Of a stretch of 64,000 nucleotides of DNA, positions 16,553 through 24,539 are shown one piece after another. Source of the DNA: Streptomyces sp. NBC_00490 (GTDB taxonomy: Bacteria; Actinomycetota; Actinomycetes; Streptomycetales; Streptomycetaceae); NCBI RefSeq assembly GCF_036013645.1, contig NZ_CP107869.1, forward strand, positions 4,030,001-4,094,000, written 5' to 3'. Position 1 is the stretch's first letter, and every line of letters starts with the position of its first letter. The notes beneath the pieces are model-generated. The model had not been told where the DNA came from. It saw only the letters and a program-made list of their open reading frames with translations, and ran no database searches. The position numbers were made by a program, and so were the translations under genes.

Positions 16553-17386
16553 ATGAGAAAGCTCGCCATAGGCGCCGTCGTCTCCGGTGCCCTGGCTCTG
16601 TCCGCGCTGGCCGTGCCCGCCGCCCAGGCCGCCACGCCGGACCTCGTCTTCGCGGACGTCGTCGTGAACAACGGCAAGGCGATCGTCGTGGGGACCAGCA
16701 ACGAGGTGACGGTCCCGGTGACGTACACCATGACCCGTCCCGCCGGCCTGACGATCGACTACAAGAACAACGCGGCGGGCGTCCTGCTCTACCGCGGCTC
16801 GCTCGCGTCCTACGAGAACGAGATCGAGAGCGACGCCTCGCCCGCCTGCACCACCACGGCGACGACGGACACCACGGTGACGGAGTCCTGCTCCGACACC
16901 CTCACCGTCGACCCGTCCTTCGACCTCTTCGAGGCCGCGGACGCCACCACCTGGAAGGTCGGCGGCTTCTACGGTCAGGTCACCGCCGACGAGGACGACT
17001 CGGACGACAAGGTCAGCTTCGAGTACGGCTTCGCGGCCTGGGGCAACAAGGGCACCGCGAAGATCCAGCGCGCCGCCAAGGTCACCGCCAACGCCTCGCC
17101 GGAGCCGGTGAAGAAGGGGAAGACCATCACGGTCACCGGCAAGCTGACCCGCGCCAACTGGGAGACCGGCACCTACAGCGGCTACGTCTCGCAGCAGGCC
17201 ACCCTGCAGTTCCGCGCCAAGGGCACGGAGACCTACAGCACCGTCAAGACGGCGACCTCCTCGAGCGGCGGCTACCTCAAGTCGACCGTGACGGCGTCGA
17301 AGGACGGCTACTACCGCTACGTCTTCGCGGGCACCGCCACGACCGCCGCCGCGAAGGCCACCGGCGACTACATCGACGTCCAGTAG
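16553..17386 (+). CDS. Secreted protein, function unknown
   Basis: A 277-residue protein with a clear Sec signal peptide (MRKLAIGAVVSGALALSALA, cleavage after AQA). The mature part is beta-rich and acidic, with an Asp/Glu-dense stretch around residues 140-160 (TADEDDSDDKVSF) that could bind calcium. A pair of cysteines (PACTTT, ESCSDT) probably forms a disulfide. The last 90 residues (ASPEPVKKGKTITVTGKL...) resemble an Ig-like domain seen in many Streptomyces exported proteins. ATG 16553 is preceded by GGGGAAAA; a GTG at 16541 is an alternative. It stands alone with its own terminator. No enzymatic motif was recognised. Confidence 0.8.
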   Translation: MRKLAIGAVVSGALALSALAVPAAQAATPDLVFADVVVNNGKAIVVGTSNEVTVPVTYTMTRPAGLTIDYKNNAAGVLLYRGSLASYENEIESDASPACTTTATTDTTVTESCSDTLTVDPSFDLFEAADATTWKVGGFYGQVTADEDDSDDKVSFEYGFAAWGNKGTAKIQRAAKVTANASPEPVKKGKTITVTGKLTRANWETGTYSGYVSQQATLQFRAKGTETYSTVKTATSSSGGYLKSTVTASKDGYYRYVFAGTATTAAAKATGDYIDVQ

Positions 17387-17406
17387 TCACCCCCGCACCA
17401 CCCCTG

Positions 17407-17448
17407 ACCGCCCCCGCAGGTAACGACTCCGTTTCCTGCGGGGGCGGT
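17407..17448 (+). terminator. Intrinsic terminator
   Basis: A perfect 14 bp stem, ACCGCCCCCGCAGG at 17407-17420 with its complement at 17435-17448, 14-base loop and TTGTTCT after the stem. It lies just after the secreted-protein gene. Confidence 0.88.
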
Positions 17449-17503
17449 TTGTTCTGCCCCCCTTGACTCCCCCACGACCCGGACCTATGTTCCCTGCATC
17501 CGA

Positions 17504-17518
17504 TAGGAAACCTTCCTA
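17504..17518. promoter_or_regulatory. Probable CsnR operator
   Basis: TAGGAAACCTTCCTA is a perfect 6-3-6 palindrome, 54 bp before the ROK-family gene. CsnR of S. lividans is known to bind AGGAAA/TTTCCT-type palindromes at chitosanase-related promoters; this site has the same core. Autorepression of the csn operon, relieved by a chitosan-derived sugar, is the likely role. Confidence 0.7.
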
Positions 17519-17572
17519 ACAGTTGCCTTCCGTAAAGTCTGCTGCGGAACCGTCCCGGGAGAGGGGGTACAC

Positions 17573-18766
17573 ATGGCCGGCACCCCGAGCACCCTGCGCG
17601 CCATGAACGACCGCGCCGCACTGGACCTCCTCCTGGAGCACGGCCCGCTGTCCCGCACCCGGATCGGCAAGCTCACCGGCCTCTCCAAGCCCACCGCCTC
17701 CCAGCTCCTGGCCCGCCTGGAAGCCGCGGGACTGGTCCTCGCCACCGGCACCACCGAGGGGCGACCCGGACCCAACGCCCAGCTGTACGAGGTCAATCCG
17801 GCCGCCGGACACGCCGCCGGACTCGACGTCACCCCCGAACGCATCCTCGCCGCCGTCGCCGACATCACCGGCCGCACGGTGGGGTCGTACGAACTGCCCA
17901 CCCCCGGCAGACGCCCCGCACAGCCCGTCGTCCAGCAGGTCACCGACGCCCTCGACGGTGCCGTGAAGGCGGCCGGGCTGGCCCGCGCCGACGTCCACCG
18001 CCTCGTCATCGGCACCCCCGGCGCCTTCGACCCCAACACCGGCCGGCTGCGCTACGCCTCCCACCTCCCGGGCTGGCACACCCCGGCCCTGCTCGACGAA
18101 CTGGCCGCCGCGCTGCCGATGCCGGTGGAGTACGAGAACGACGTCAACCTCGTCGCCGTGGCCGAGCAGCGGCTCGGTGCCGCGCGCGGTCACGAGGACT
18201 TCGTCCTGCTGTGGAACGAGGGCGGCCTCGGCGCGGCCCTCGTCCTCGGCGGCCGGCTGCACCGCGGCTGGACCGGCGGCGCCGGCGAGGTCGGCTTCCT
18301 GCCCGTGCCGGGTGCCCCCCTGGTCCGGCAGGTCACCAAGGCCAACAGCGGCGGCTACCAGGAACTCGCCGGCTCGCAGGCCATCCCGAAGCTCGCCCGC
18401 GAACTGGGGGTCGACGACATCCCCAGCGGCCCCTACGCCGAGGTCGCCGCCGCCCTCGTACAGCGGGCCGCGGAGTCCGAAGACCCCCGCCACCAGCGTC
18501 TGCTGGAGACCTACGCGACCCACCTCGCCACCGGTCTCGCCTCCCTCGTCTCCGTTCTCGACCCCGAACTCGTGGTCCTGAGCGGCGCCTCGCTCGCCTC
18601 CGGCGGCGAGGTGCTGCGTTCCCTCGTCCAGTCCGAGCTGGCGGAGCTGGCCGCGGCCAGGCCCAAGCTCGTCCTCGGCGACGTACCCGAACACCCTGTG
18701 CTGCGCGGCGCGCTGGAGAGCGCGCTGGCGGCCACCCGCGACGAGGTCTTCGACACCTCGCGCTGA
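17573..18766 (+). CDS. csnR: ROK-family repressor CsnR
   Basis: A 397-residue ROK (NagC/XylR) regulator. An N-terminal winged helix (RTRIGKLTGLSKPTASQLLARLEAAG) precedes a sugar-kinase-like effector domain with VIGTPGAFD and NDVNLVAVAEQ. The kinase phosphate-binding loops and zinc motif are not clearly conserved, as expected for a regulator rather than a kinase. It heads a run of sugar importer, GH4 enzyme and kinase genes in the order of the Streptomyces csnR-csnEFGHK system, where CsnR represses chitosan-oligosaccharide use. A matching operator lies upstream. The assignment rests on order and family, not on an alignment. Confidence 0.8.
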   Translation: MAGTPSTLRAMNDRAALDLLLEHGPLSRTRIGKLTGLSKPTASQLLARLEAAGLVLATGTTEGRPGPNAQLYEVNPAAGHAAGLDVTPERILAAVADITGRTVGSYELPTPGRRPAQPVVQQVTDALDGAVKAAGLARADVHRLVIGTPGAFDPNTGRLRYASHLPGWHTPALLDELAAALPMPVEYENDVNLVAVAEQRLGAARGHEDFVLLWNEGGLGAALVLGGRLHRGWTGGAGEVGFLPVPGAPLVRQVTKANSGGYQELAGSQAIPKLARELGVDDIPSGPYAEVAAALVQRAAESEDPRHQRLLETYATHLATGLASLVSVLDPELVVLSGASLASGGEVLRSLVQSELAELAAARPKLVLGDVPEHPVLRGALESALAATRDEVFDTSR

Positions 18767-18838
18767 GCCCTCACCCCCGGTAAGCCCCCCTCTCGTCCCG
18801 GCCCTCTCATCCGTTCCCCGCCCCAGGGAGACCTCGCC

Positions 18839-20173
18839 ATGCCCAAGCGCGCCCGAATAACGGCTTTTGCCCTGATCGCCTCCGCGGCCCTTCTCACCAC
18901 CTCCGCCTGTACCGGCCAGTCGAGCACCGGCGCCGACGACGACGCCTCGAAGGAGACGACCCTCAACTTCTGGCACGCCTGGAGCGCGCCCGCCGAGGTG
19001 AAGGCGGTCAAGTCCCTGATCGCCGGCTTCGAGAAGGCGCACCCCAACATCCACGTCAACGTCGTCGGCAACATGACGGACGACAAGATCAACCAGGCGC
19101 TGCGCGCGGGCGGTTCCAAGGCGCCCGACGTGATCTCCTCCTTCACCACCAACGCCGTCGGGAAGTTCTGCTCCTCCGGCGCCCTGGTCGACCTCGACCC
19201 GTTCTTCGAGAAGTCCGGCATCGACCCGGCCAAGACGTTCCCGACGGCGATGAGCGAGTACACCCAGTTCGAGGGCAACCGCTGCACGGCGCCCCTGCTC
19301 GGTGACGCGTACGGCCTCTACTACAACAAGACCGCGTTCGAGAAGGCGGGCATCAGCGGTCCGCCCAGGACGTGGTCCGAGTTCGAGGCCGACGCCAAGA
19401 AGCTGACGATCAACCAGGGCGACAGCTACAAGCAGCTCGGTTTCATGCCGAACTACCACGGCTGGGAGACCACGACCGAGCACTACATGGGCCAGTTCTC
19501 CCCGACGTACTTCGACAAGAGCGGCAAGTCGACGCTCGCCACGGACCCGGCGGTGTCCTCCGCCTTCACCCTCCAGAAGAAGCTGGTCGACGAGCTCGGC
19601 GGCTACCAGAAGCTGGAGAAGTACCGCACCAAGCTCGGTGACGAATGGGGCCCCAAGCACCCCTTCCACACCGGCCAGGTGGCCATGCAGCTCGACGGCG
19701 AGTGGCGTCTCGGCATGGCCCTGGAAGCAAAGCCCGACTTCGAGATCGGCGTCGCCCCGCTGCCCGTCCCCGACGACCAGGCGGACCAGTACGGCAAGGG
19801 CTACATCACCGGCACGATCACCGGCATCGCCGCCACCAGCAAGAAGCAGAACGCGGCCTGGGAGCTGGTCAAGTACATCACCACGGACACGGACGCGGTG
19901 GTGGACTTCTCCAACGCCATCCACAACGTGCCCTCGACCCTCGCGGCCCTGAAGTCCCCGAAGCTGAAGTACGACCCGCGCTTCAAGACGTTCCTGGACA
20001 TCGCGGCGAACCCGCACTCCACGACAAGCCCCGCCTCCCTCAACGGCGGCGTCTACCTCACCACGATCCAGAACTTCGGCTACCAGTACGAGAGCGGCAA
20101 GACCAAGGACCTCAAGACAGGCCTCGCCGCCGCGGCCCAGCAGATCGACACGGACATCGCGCAGGCGAAGTAG
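18839..20173 (+). CDS. csnE: Sugar ABC transporter solute-binding lipoprotein
   Basis: A 444-residue extracellular solute-binding protein of family 1. The signal peptide ends in the lipobox LTTSAC, so Cys23 or so is lipidated and anchors the protein outside the membrane. The sequence TLNFWHAWSAPAEVKAVKSL and the pattern DVISSFTTNAV...LVDLDPFF are typical of oligosaccharide-binding proteins. It lies 72 bp after csnR, with AGGGAG upstream of the ATG. By operon context it captures chitosan-derived (glucosamine) oligosaccharides. An ATPase gene is absent, so the importer probably uses a shared ATPase such as MsiK, as other Streptomyces CUT1 systems do. Confidence 0.85.
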   Translation: MPKRARITAFALIASAALLTTSACTGQSSTGADDDASKETTLNFWHAWSAPAEVKAVKSLIAGFEKAHPNIHVNVVGNMTDDKINQALRAGGSKAPDVISSFTTNAVGKFCSSGALVDLDPFFEKSGIDPAKTFPTAMSEYTQFEGNRCTAPLLGDAYGLYYNKTAFEKAGISGPPRTWSEFEADAKKLTINQGDSYKQLGFMPNYHGWETTTEHYMGQFSPTYFDKSGKSTLATDPAVSSAFTLQKKLVDELGGYQKLEKYRTKLGDEWGPKHPFHTGQVAMQLDGEWRLGMALEAKPDFEIGVAPLPVPDDQADQYGKGYITGTITGIAATSKKQNAAWELVKYITTDTDAVVDFSNAIHNVPSTLAALKSPKLKYDPRFKTFLDIAANPHSTTSPASLNGGVYLTTIQNFGYQYESGKTKDLKTGLAAAAQQIDTDIAQAK

Positions 20174-20175
20174 CG

Positions 20176-21117
20176 ATGAGCAGCAACACACTGAGGTCGA
20201 AGCGCCGCCGCTCGGCGCTGCGCACCGCCGCCTTCATGTCGCCCTGGCTGATCGGCTTCGTGGTCTTCTTCGCGTACCCGATGATCTCGACGCTCTACTT
20301 CTCCTTCATGCACTACGACGGCTTCAAGCCGCCGACATGGAGCGGGACGAAGAACTGGACCTACGTCTTCGAGAGCTACCCCTACTTCTGGCCCGCCCTG
20401 CGCAACACCCTGTGGCTGGTGGTGATCACGGTGACCCTGCGGGTCCTCTTCGGACTCGGCATCGGTCTCCTCATCACGAGGATCAGGACCGGCACGGGTG
20501 TCTTCCGCACCCTCTTCTACCTGCCCTACCTGGCCCCGCCGGTCGCGGCCACGATGGCCTTCGCCTTCCTCCTCAACCCCGGTACGGGCCCGGTCAACTC
20601 GATCCTGGAGAAGACCGGCATCCCGGCCCCCGGCTGGTTCAACGACCCGAGCTGGTCCAAGCCCGCCCTCACCCTGCTGTTCCTGTGGGGGGTGGGCGAC
20701 CTGATGGTCATCTTCATGGCCGCGCTGCTCGACGTGCCCAAGGAGCAGTACGAGGCGGCGGAGCTGGACGGGGCCTCGGCGTGGCAGCGGTTCCGGTTCG
20801 TCACCCTCCCCAACATCTCGCCGATCATCATGTTCGCGGTGGTCACCGGGGTGATCGCGGCGATGCAGTGCTACACCCAGCCGCTGGTCGCCGGAAAGGT
20901 CGCCTCGGGTGTGATCCAGGGCGCGGGCACCATGTTCGAGCCCGGCTACCCGGACAAGTCGACCCTGACCCTCCCCCAACTCGTCTACAACCTGGGCTTC
21001 CAGCGCTTCGACTACGGCTCGGCCTGTGTCGTGGCCCTCGTCCTCTTCGCCCTCTCCATGGCCTTCACCGCGATCCTGATGCGGCGCCGCGGCGGTCTCA
21101 TCCAGGCAGGTGACTGA
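20176..21117 (+). CDS. csnF: Sugar ABC transporter permease (MalF type)
   Basis: A 313-residue inner-membrane permease with six predicted transmembrane segments, starting with the usual MSPWLIGFVVFFAYPMI after a basic N-terminus. The ATPase-contacting EAA loop is present as YEAAELDGASAWQRFRFVTLP. The ATG is 2 bp after the csnE stop and a GTG/ATG permease partner follows within 3 bp, so all are in one operon. Members of this CUT1 family form a heterodimer with the next gene product. Confidence 0.85.
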   Translation: MSSNTLRSKRRRSALRTAAFMSPWLIGFVVFFAYPMISTLYFSFMHYDGFKPPTWSGTKNWTYVFESYPYFWPALRNTLWLVVITVTLRVLFGLGIGLLITRIRTGTGVFRTLFYLPYLAPPVAATMAFAFLLNPGTGPVNSILEKTGIPAPGWFNDPSWSKPALTLLFLWGVGDLMVIFMAALLDVPKEQYEAAELDGASAWQRFRFVTLPNISPIIMFAVVTGVIAAMQCYTQPLVAGKVASGVIQGAGTMFEPGYPDKSTLTLPQLVYNLGFQRFDYGSACVVALVLFALSMAFTAILMRRRGGLIQAGD

Positions 21118-21120
21118 CGC

Positions 21121-22014
21121 ATGACCCAAGTACTGGACCGGCCGGCGGAGTTGAAGACCCCGGCCTCCCCCGCCGAACGCACGGCCCGCCGCAAGGCCCT
21201 CCTGGAATGGATCGCGATCCACTCCCTCGGCATCGCCGCGGCCCTGTTCTTCACGCTCCCCTTCGTGTTCGTCTTCCTCACCTCGCTCATGAGCGACGAC
21301 CAGGCCCTGAGCCGGGACCTGATCCCGCACACCTGGGAGTGGGCCAACTACCGGAAGGTCTTCGACACCCCGGGCTTTCTGACCTGGTGGAAGAACACGC
21401 TTCTCTACGCCGGGCTCGGCACCGTCCTCGTCGTCGTGTCGTCGGTCCCGGTGGCGTACGCGCTCGCCAAGTTCCGCTTCCGGGGCCGCAGTCTCTCCCT
21501 GATGCTGGTGATCTCGATGATGATGCTGCCGCCGCAGGTGGTCGTCATCCCGATGTACCTGTTCTGGGCGAAGCAGCTGGACCTCTCCGGCACCCTGTGG
21601 CCGATGATCATCCCGCTGGCCTTCGGGGACGCCTTCTCGATCTTCCTGCTGCGCCAGTTCCTGATGACGATCCCCAACGAGTACCTGGACGCGGCGAAGG
21701 TGGACGGCTGCGGGGACCTGCGCACCCTGCTGAAGGTCGTCCTGCCCATGGCGAAGCCGGGTATCGCCGCGGTGGCCCTCTTCCAGTTCTTCAACGCCTG
21801 GAACGACTACTTCGGCCCCCAGATCTACGCCTCGGAGAACCCGGGCGCCTGGACGCTGAGTTACGGCCTGGAGTCCTTCAAGGGCGCCCACCACACCGAC
21901 TGGAACCTGACCATGGCCGCGACCGTGCTGGTCATGGCCCCCGTGATCCTCGTGTTCTTCTTCGCCCAGAAGGCGTTCGTGGAGGGTGTCACGCTCACCG
22001 GAGTAAAGGGGTGA
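21121..22014 (+). CDS. csnG: Sugar ABC transporter permease (MalG type)
   Basis: A 297-residue permease with six transmembrane segments. The EAA loop reads YLDAAKVDGCGDLRTLLKVV and the N-terminal part has the typical FTLPFVFVFLTSLMS. It starts 3 bp after csnF and completes the membrane channel of the CUT1 importer. About 88 bp, including a 28-codon open frame with a hairpin, separate it from the GH4 gene. Confidence 0.85.
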   Translation: MTQVLDRPAELKTPASPAERTARRKALLEWIAIHSLGIAAALFFTLPFVFVFLTSLMSDDQALSRDLIPHTWEWANYRKVFDTPGFLTWWKNTLLYAGLGTVLVVVSSVPVAYALAKFRFRGRSLSLMLVISMMMLPPQVVVIPMYLFWAKQLDLSGTLWPMIIPLAFGDAFSIFLLRQFLMTIPNEYLDAAKVDGCGDLRTLLKVVLPMAKPGIAAVALFQFFNAWNDYFGPQIYASENPGAWTLSYGLESFKGAHHTDWNLTMAATVLVMAPVILVFFFAQKAFVEGVTLTGVKG

Positions 22015-22019
22015 CCCAC

Positions 22020-22106
22020 ATGCTGCGTCTCCCCGGGGGACAACCCCCGGACCCCCGGCCGATCAAGACCATCCCCGGCGCCCGAAAGCGAGGGTCCCTC
22101 CAGTGA
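22020..22106 (+). CDS. Possible 28-residue coupling ORF
   Basis: An ATG-initiated short frame encoding a basic, Pro-rich peptide. It ends in a GTGA overlap with the start of the GH4 gene. A perfect 7 bp stem, CCGGGGG/CCCCCGG (22033-22050), lies inside it. It may be only intergenic repeat sequence that happens to stay open, or a leader that couples translation. No ribosome binding site stands out and no family was recognised. Confidence 0.25.
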   Translation: MLRLPGGQPPDPRPIKTIPGARKRGSLQ

Positions 22107-23368
22107 AACTCACCGTGGTCGGCGGAGGCTCGACCTACACACCCGAACTCATCGACGGCTTCGCGCGGTTGCGGGACACCCTCCCCATCGGGGAACTGGT
22201 CCTGGTCGACCCGTCGGCGGACCGTCTGGAGCTGGTGGGCGCCCTGGCCCGCCGTATCTTCGCCCGGCAGGGCCACCCGGGCCGGATCGTGACGACCTCC
22301 GACCTCGACGCGGGCGTGGACGGCGCCGACGCGGTGCTCCTCCAGCTCCGCGTCGGCGGCCAGGCGGCCCGCCAGCAGGACGAGACCTGGCCGCTGGAGT
22401 GCGGCTGCGTGGGCCAGGAGACCACCGGCGCGGGCGGCCTCGCCAAGGCGCTGCGCACGGTCCCGGTGGTCCTGGACATCGCGGAGCGGGTCCGCCGTAC
22501 GAACCCGAACGCCTGGATCATCGACTTCACCAACCCGGTCGGCATCGTCACCCGGGCCCTGCTCCGGGCCGGCCACAAGGCGGTGGGCCTGTGCAACGTG
22601 GCGATCGGCTTCCAGCGCAAGTTCGCGGCCCTGCTCGACGTGGCACCGCCGGAGATCTTCCTCGACCACGTGGGCCTCAACCACCTCACCTGGGAGACCG
22701 GCGTACGCCTGGGCGGCCCCGAGGGCAAGGACGTACTGCCCGACCTGCTGACCGGGCACGGCGAGGCGATCGCGGCCGATCTGCGGCTGCCCCGCGCGCT
22801 CCTCGACCGCCTGGGCGTGGTCCCGTCGTACTACCTGCGCTACTTCTACGCACACGACGAGGTCGTACGCGAACTGCGGACCAAACCCTCCCGGGCGGCC
22901 GAAGTGGCCGCGATGGAACAGGAGTTGCTCCGGCTGTACGCCGACCCGGCGCTGGACGAGAAGCCGGAGCTGCTCTCCCGGCGGGGCGGCGCCTTCTACT
23001 CGGAGGCGGCGGTGGACCTGGCGGCAGGCCTGCTCACCGGCACCGGAAGCCCGTACCAGGTGGTGAACACCTACAACCACGGCACGCTGCCCTTCCTCCC
23101 CGACGACGCGGTGATCGAGGTGCAGGCGGCGGTGGGCCGGAGCGGCCCGACCCCGCTGCCGGTCCAGACCGTGGACCCCCTCTTCGCGGGCCTGACGGCG
23201 GCGGTGACGGCCTACGAGGACCTGGCCCTGGATGCGGCCCTGCGCGGCGGCCGCGACCGTGTCTTCCGCGCCCTGCTCTCCCACCCCCTGATCGGCCAGT
23301 ACGCGTACGCCGAAGAACTCACCGACCGACTGATCGCACACAACCGGGAGCATCTCGCGTGGGCATGA
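22103..23368 (+). CDS. csnH: GH4 family glycosidase
   Basis: A 421-residue glycoside hydrolase family 4 protein. These enzymes use NAD+ and a divalent metal to cleave glycosides by an oxidation-elimination route. The Rossmann start MKLTVVGGGSTYTPELIDG, the metal-site region CNVAIG with its cysteine, and LDHVGLNHLTW are typical of the 6-phospho-beta-glucosidase branch. The start is GTG 22103 with GAGGG upstream. In the csn operon it probably cleaves imported glucosamine oligosaccharides. Whether its substrate is phosphorylated is open, because a CUT1 importer delivers unphosphorylated sugar and the kinase gene follows. Confidence 0.85.
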   Translation: MKLTVVGGGSTYTPELIDGFARLRDTLPIGELVLVDPSADRLELVGALARRIFARQGHPGRIVTTSDLDAGVDGADAVLLQLRVGGQAARQQDETWPLECGCVGQETTGAGGLAKALRTVPVVLDIAERVRRTNPNAWIIDFTNPVGIVTRALLRAGHKAVGLCNVAIGFQRKFAALLDVAPPEIFLDHVGLNHLTWETGVRLGGPEGKDVLPDLLTGHGEAIAADLRLPRALLDRLGVVPSYYLRYFYAHDEVVRELRTKPSRAAEVAAMEQELLRLYADPALDEKPELLSRRGGAFYSEAAVDLAAGLLTGTGSPYQVVNTYNHGTLPFLPDDAVIEVQAAVGRSGPTPLPVQTVDPLFAGLTAAVTAYEDLALDAALRGGRDRVFRALLSHPLIGQYAYAEELTDRLIAHNREHLAWA

Positions 23369-24330
23369 CCGCACGTGTCCTCGCCATAGACGCGGGCAAC
23401 AGCAAGACCGACGTCGCGGTCGTGACGGCCGACGGAACCGTCCTGGCCACCGCGCGCGGCGGGGGATTCAGGCCACCGGCGGTGGGGGTGCGGGCCGCGG
23501 TGGACGCGCTCGCCGGACCGGTGGACGAGGCCTTCACGGCGGCCGGGATCACCTCGGTGGACCATGTCTCGGCCTGTCTGGCCAACGCCGACTTCCCGGT
23601 CGAGGAGGAGCAGTTGGCCGCGGCCCTGCACGCGCGCGCGTGGGGAAGGTCGGTGGAGGTCCGCAACGACACCTTCGCCATCCTGCGGGCGGGTGTCACC
23701 GAACCCCGCGGTGTGGCGGTCGTCTGCGGCGCCGGCATCAACTGCGTGGGCATGCGCCCCGACGGCCGCACCGCCCGTTTCCCGGCGCTGGGCCGCATCT
23801 CCGGCGACTGGGGCGGCGGCTGGGGTCTGGCCGAGGAGGCCCTGTGGCACGCGGCGCGGGCGGAGGACGGCCGAGGGGAGCCGACGGCCCTCTCCCGCAC
23901 CCTTCCGTCCCACTTCGGCCACGCCACCATGCTCGCCCTCATCGAGGCCCTGCACCTGGAGCACATCGAACCGGCCCGCCGCCACGAACTGGCCCCGGTC
24001 CTGTTCAGCACGGCGGCGGACGGGGACCCGGTGGCCCGCGCCCTGGTGGAGCGTCTCGCGCAGGAGGTGGCGACGATGGCCACGGTGGCCCTGACCCGCC
24101 TGGACCTGCTGGCGGAGGAGACACCGGTCCTGCTGGGCGGCGGCATCCTGGCGGCACGCCATCCCCAACTGGACGACGGCATACGGGACCTGCTGGCGGC
24201 CCGCGCCCCCAAGGCCGTACCGCGGGTGGTGACGGCGAGCCCGGTGCTGGGAGCGGCCCTGCTCGGCCTGGACGGACTGGGGGCGAACGCGGCGGCACAG
24301 ACCCGGGTCCGGAGGTACTACGACGCCTGA
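23365..24330 (+). CDS. csnK: BadF/BadG-type sugar kinase
   Basis: A 321-residue ASKHA-fold kinase of the BadF/BadG/BcrA ATPase family, similar to N-acetylglucosamine and glucosamine kinases. Phosphate 1 motif VLAIDAGNSKTDVAVV, the Asp-containing VRNDTFAIL, the loop VCGAGINCVG and RISGDWGGGWGLA, and the late glycine motif LLGGGIL are visible. ATG 23365 overlaps the GH4 stop (ATGA); a GTG 6 bp earlier is possible. It would phosphorylate the glucosamine released by the GH4 enzyme and feed it to amino-sugar metabolism. It ends the operon. Confidence 0.83.
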   Translation: MTARVLAIDAGNSKTDVAVVTADGTVLATARGGGFRPPAVGVRAAVDALAGPVDEAFTAAGITSVDHVSACLANADFPVEEEQLAAALHARAWGRSVEVRNDTFAILRAGVTEPRGVAVVCGAGINCVGMRPDGRTARFPALGRISGDWGGGWGLAEEALWHAARAEDGRGEPTALSRTLPSHFGHATMLALIEALHLEHIEPARRHELAPVLFSTAADGDPVARALVERLAQEVATMATVALTRLDLLAEETPVLLGGGILAARHPQLDDGIRDLLAARAPKAVPRVVTASPVLGAALLGLDGLGANAAAQTRVRRYYDA

Positions 24331-24539
24331 CGCGCCCTGACACCACCCCCGAAACCCGAACCTGGAACCGAACAGATTCCCCCCGCGTGTGAATGGGCAG
24401 GGGGTGGTGCGGGGTGCCGAGCAATGCCGGAAACCCGCGCACCGCACTGCAATCCGATCAAGATCCAGTGAAGGCCGGTGCGGATGTCGGTCCCGGCAGC
24501 GATACTTGCCGCGACGGATGACCATGGGGGAGGTCAACA

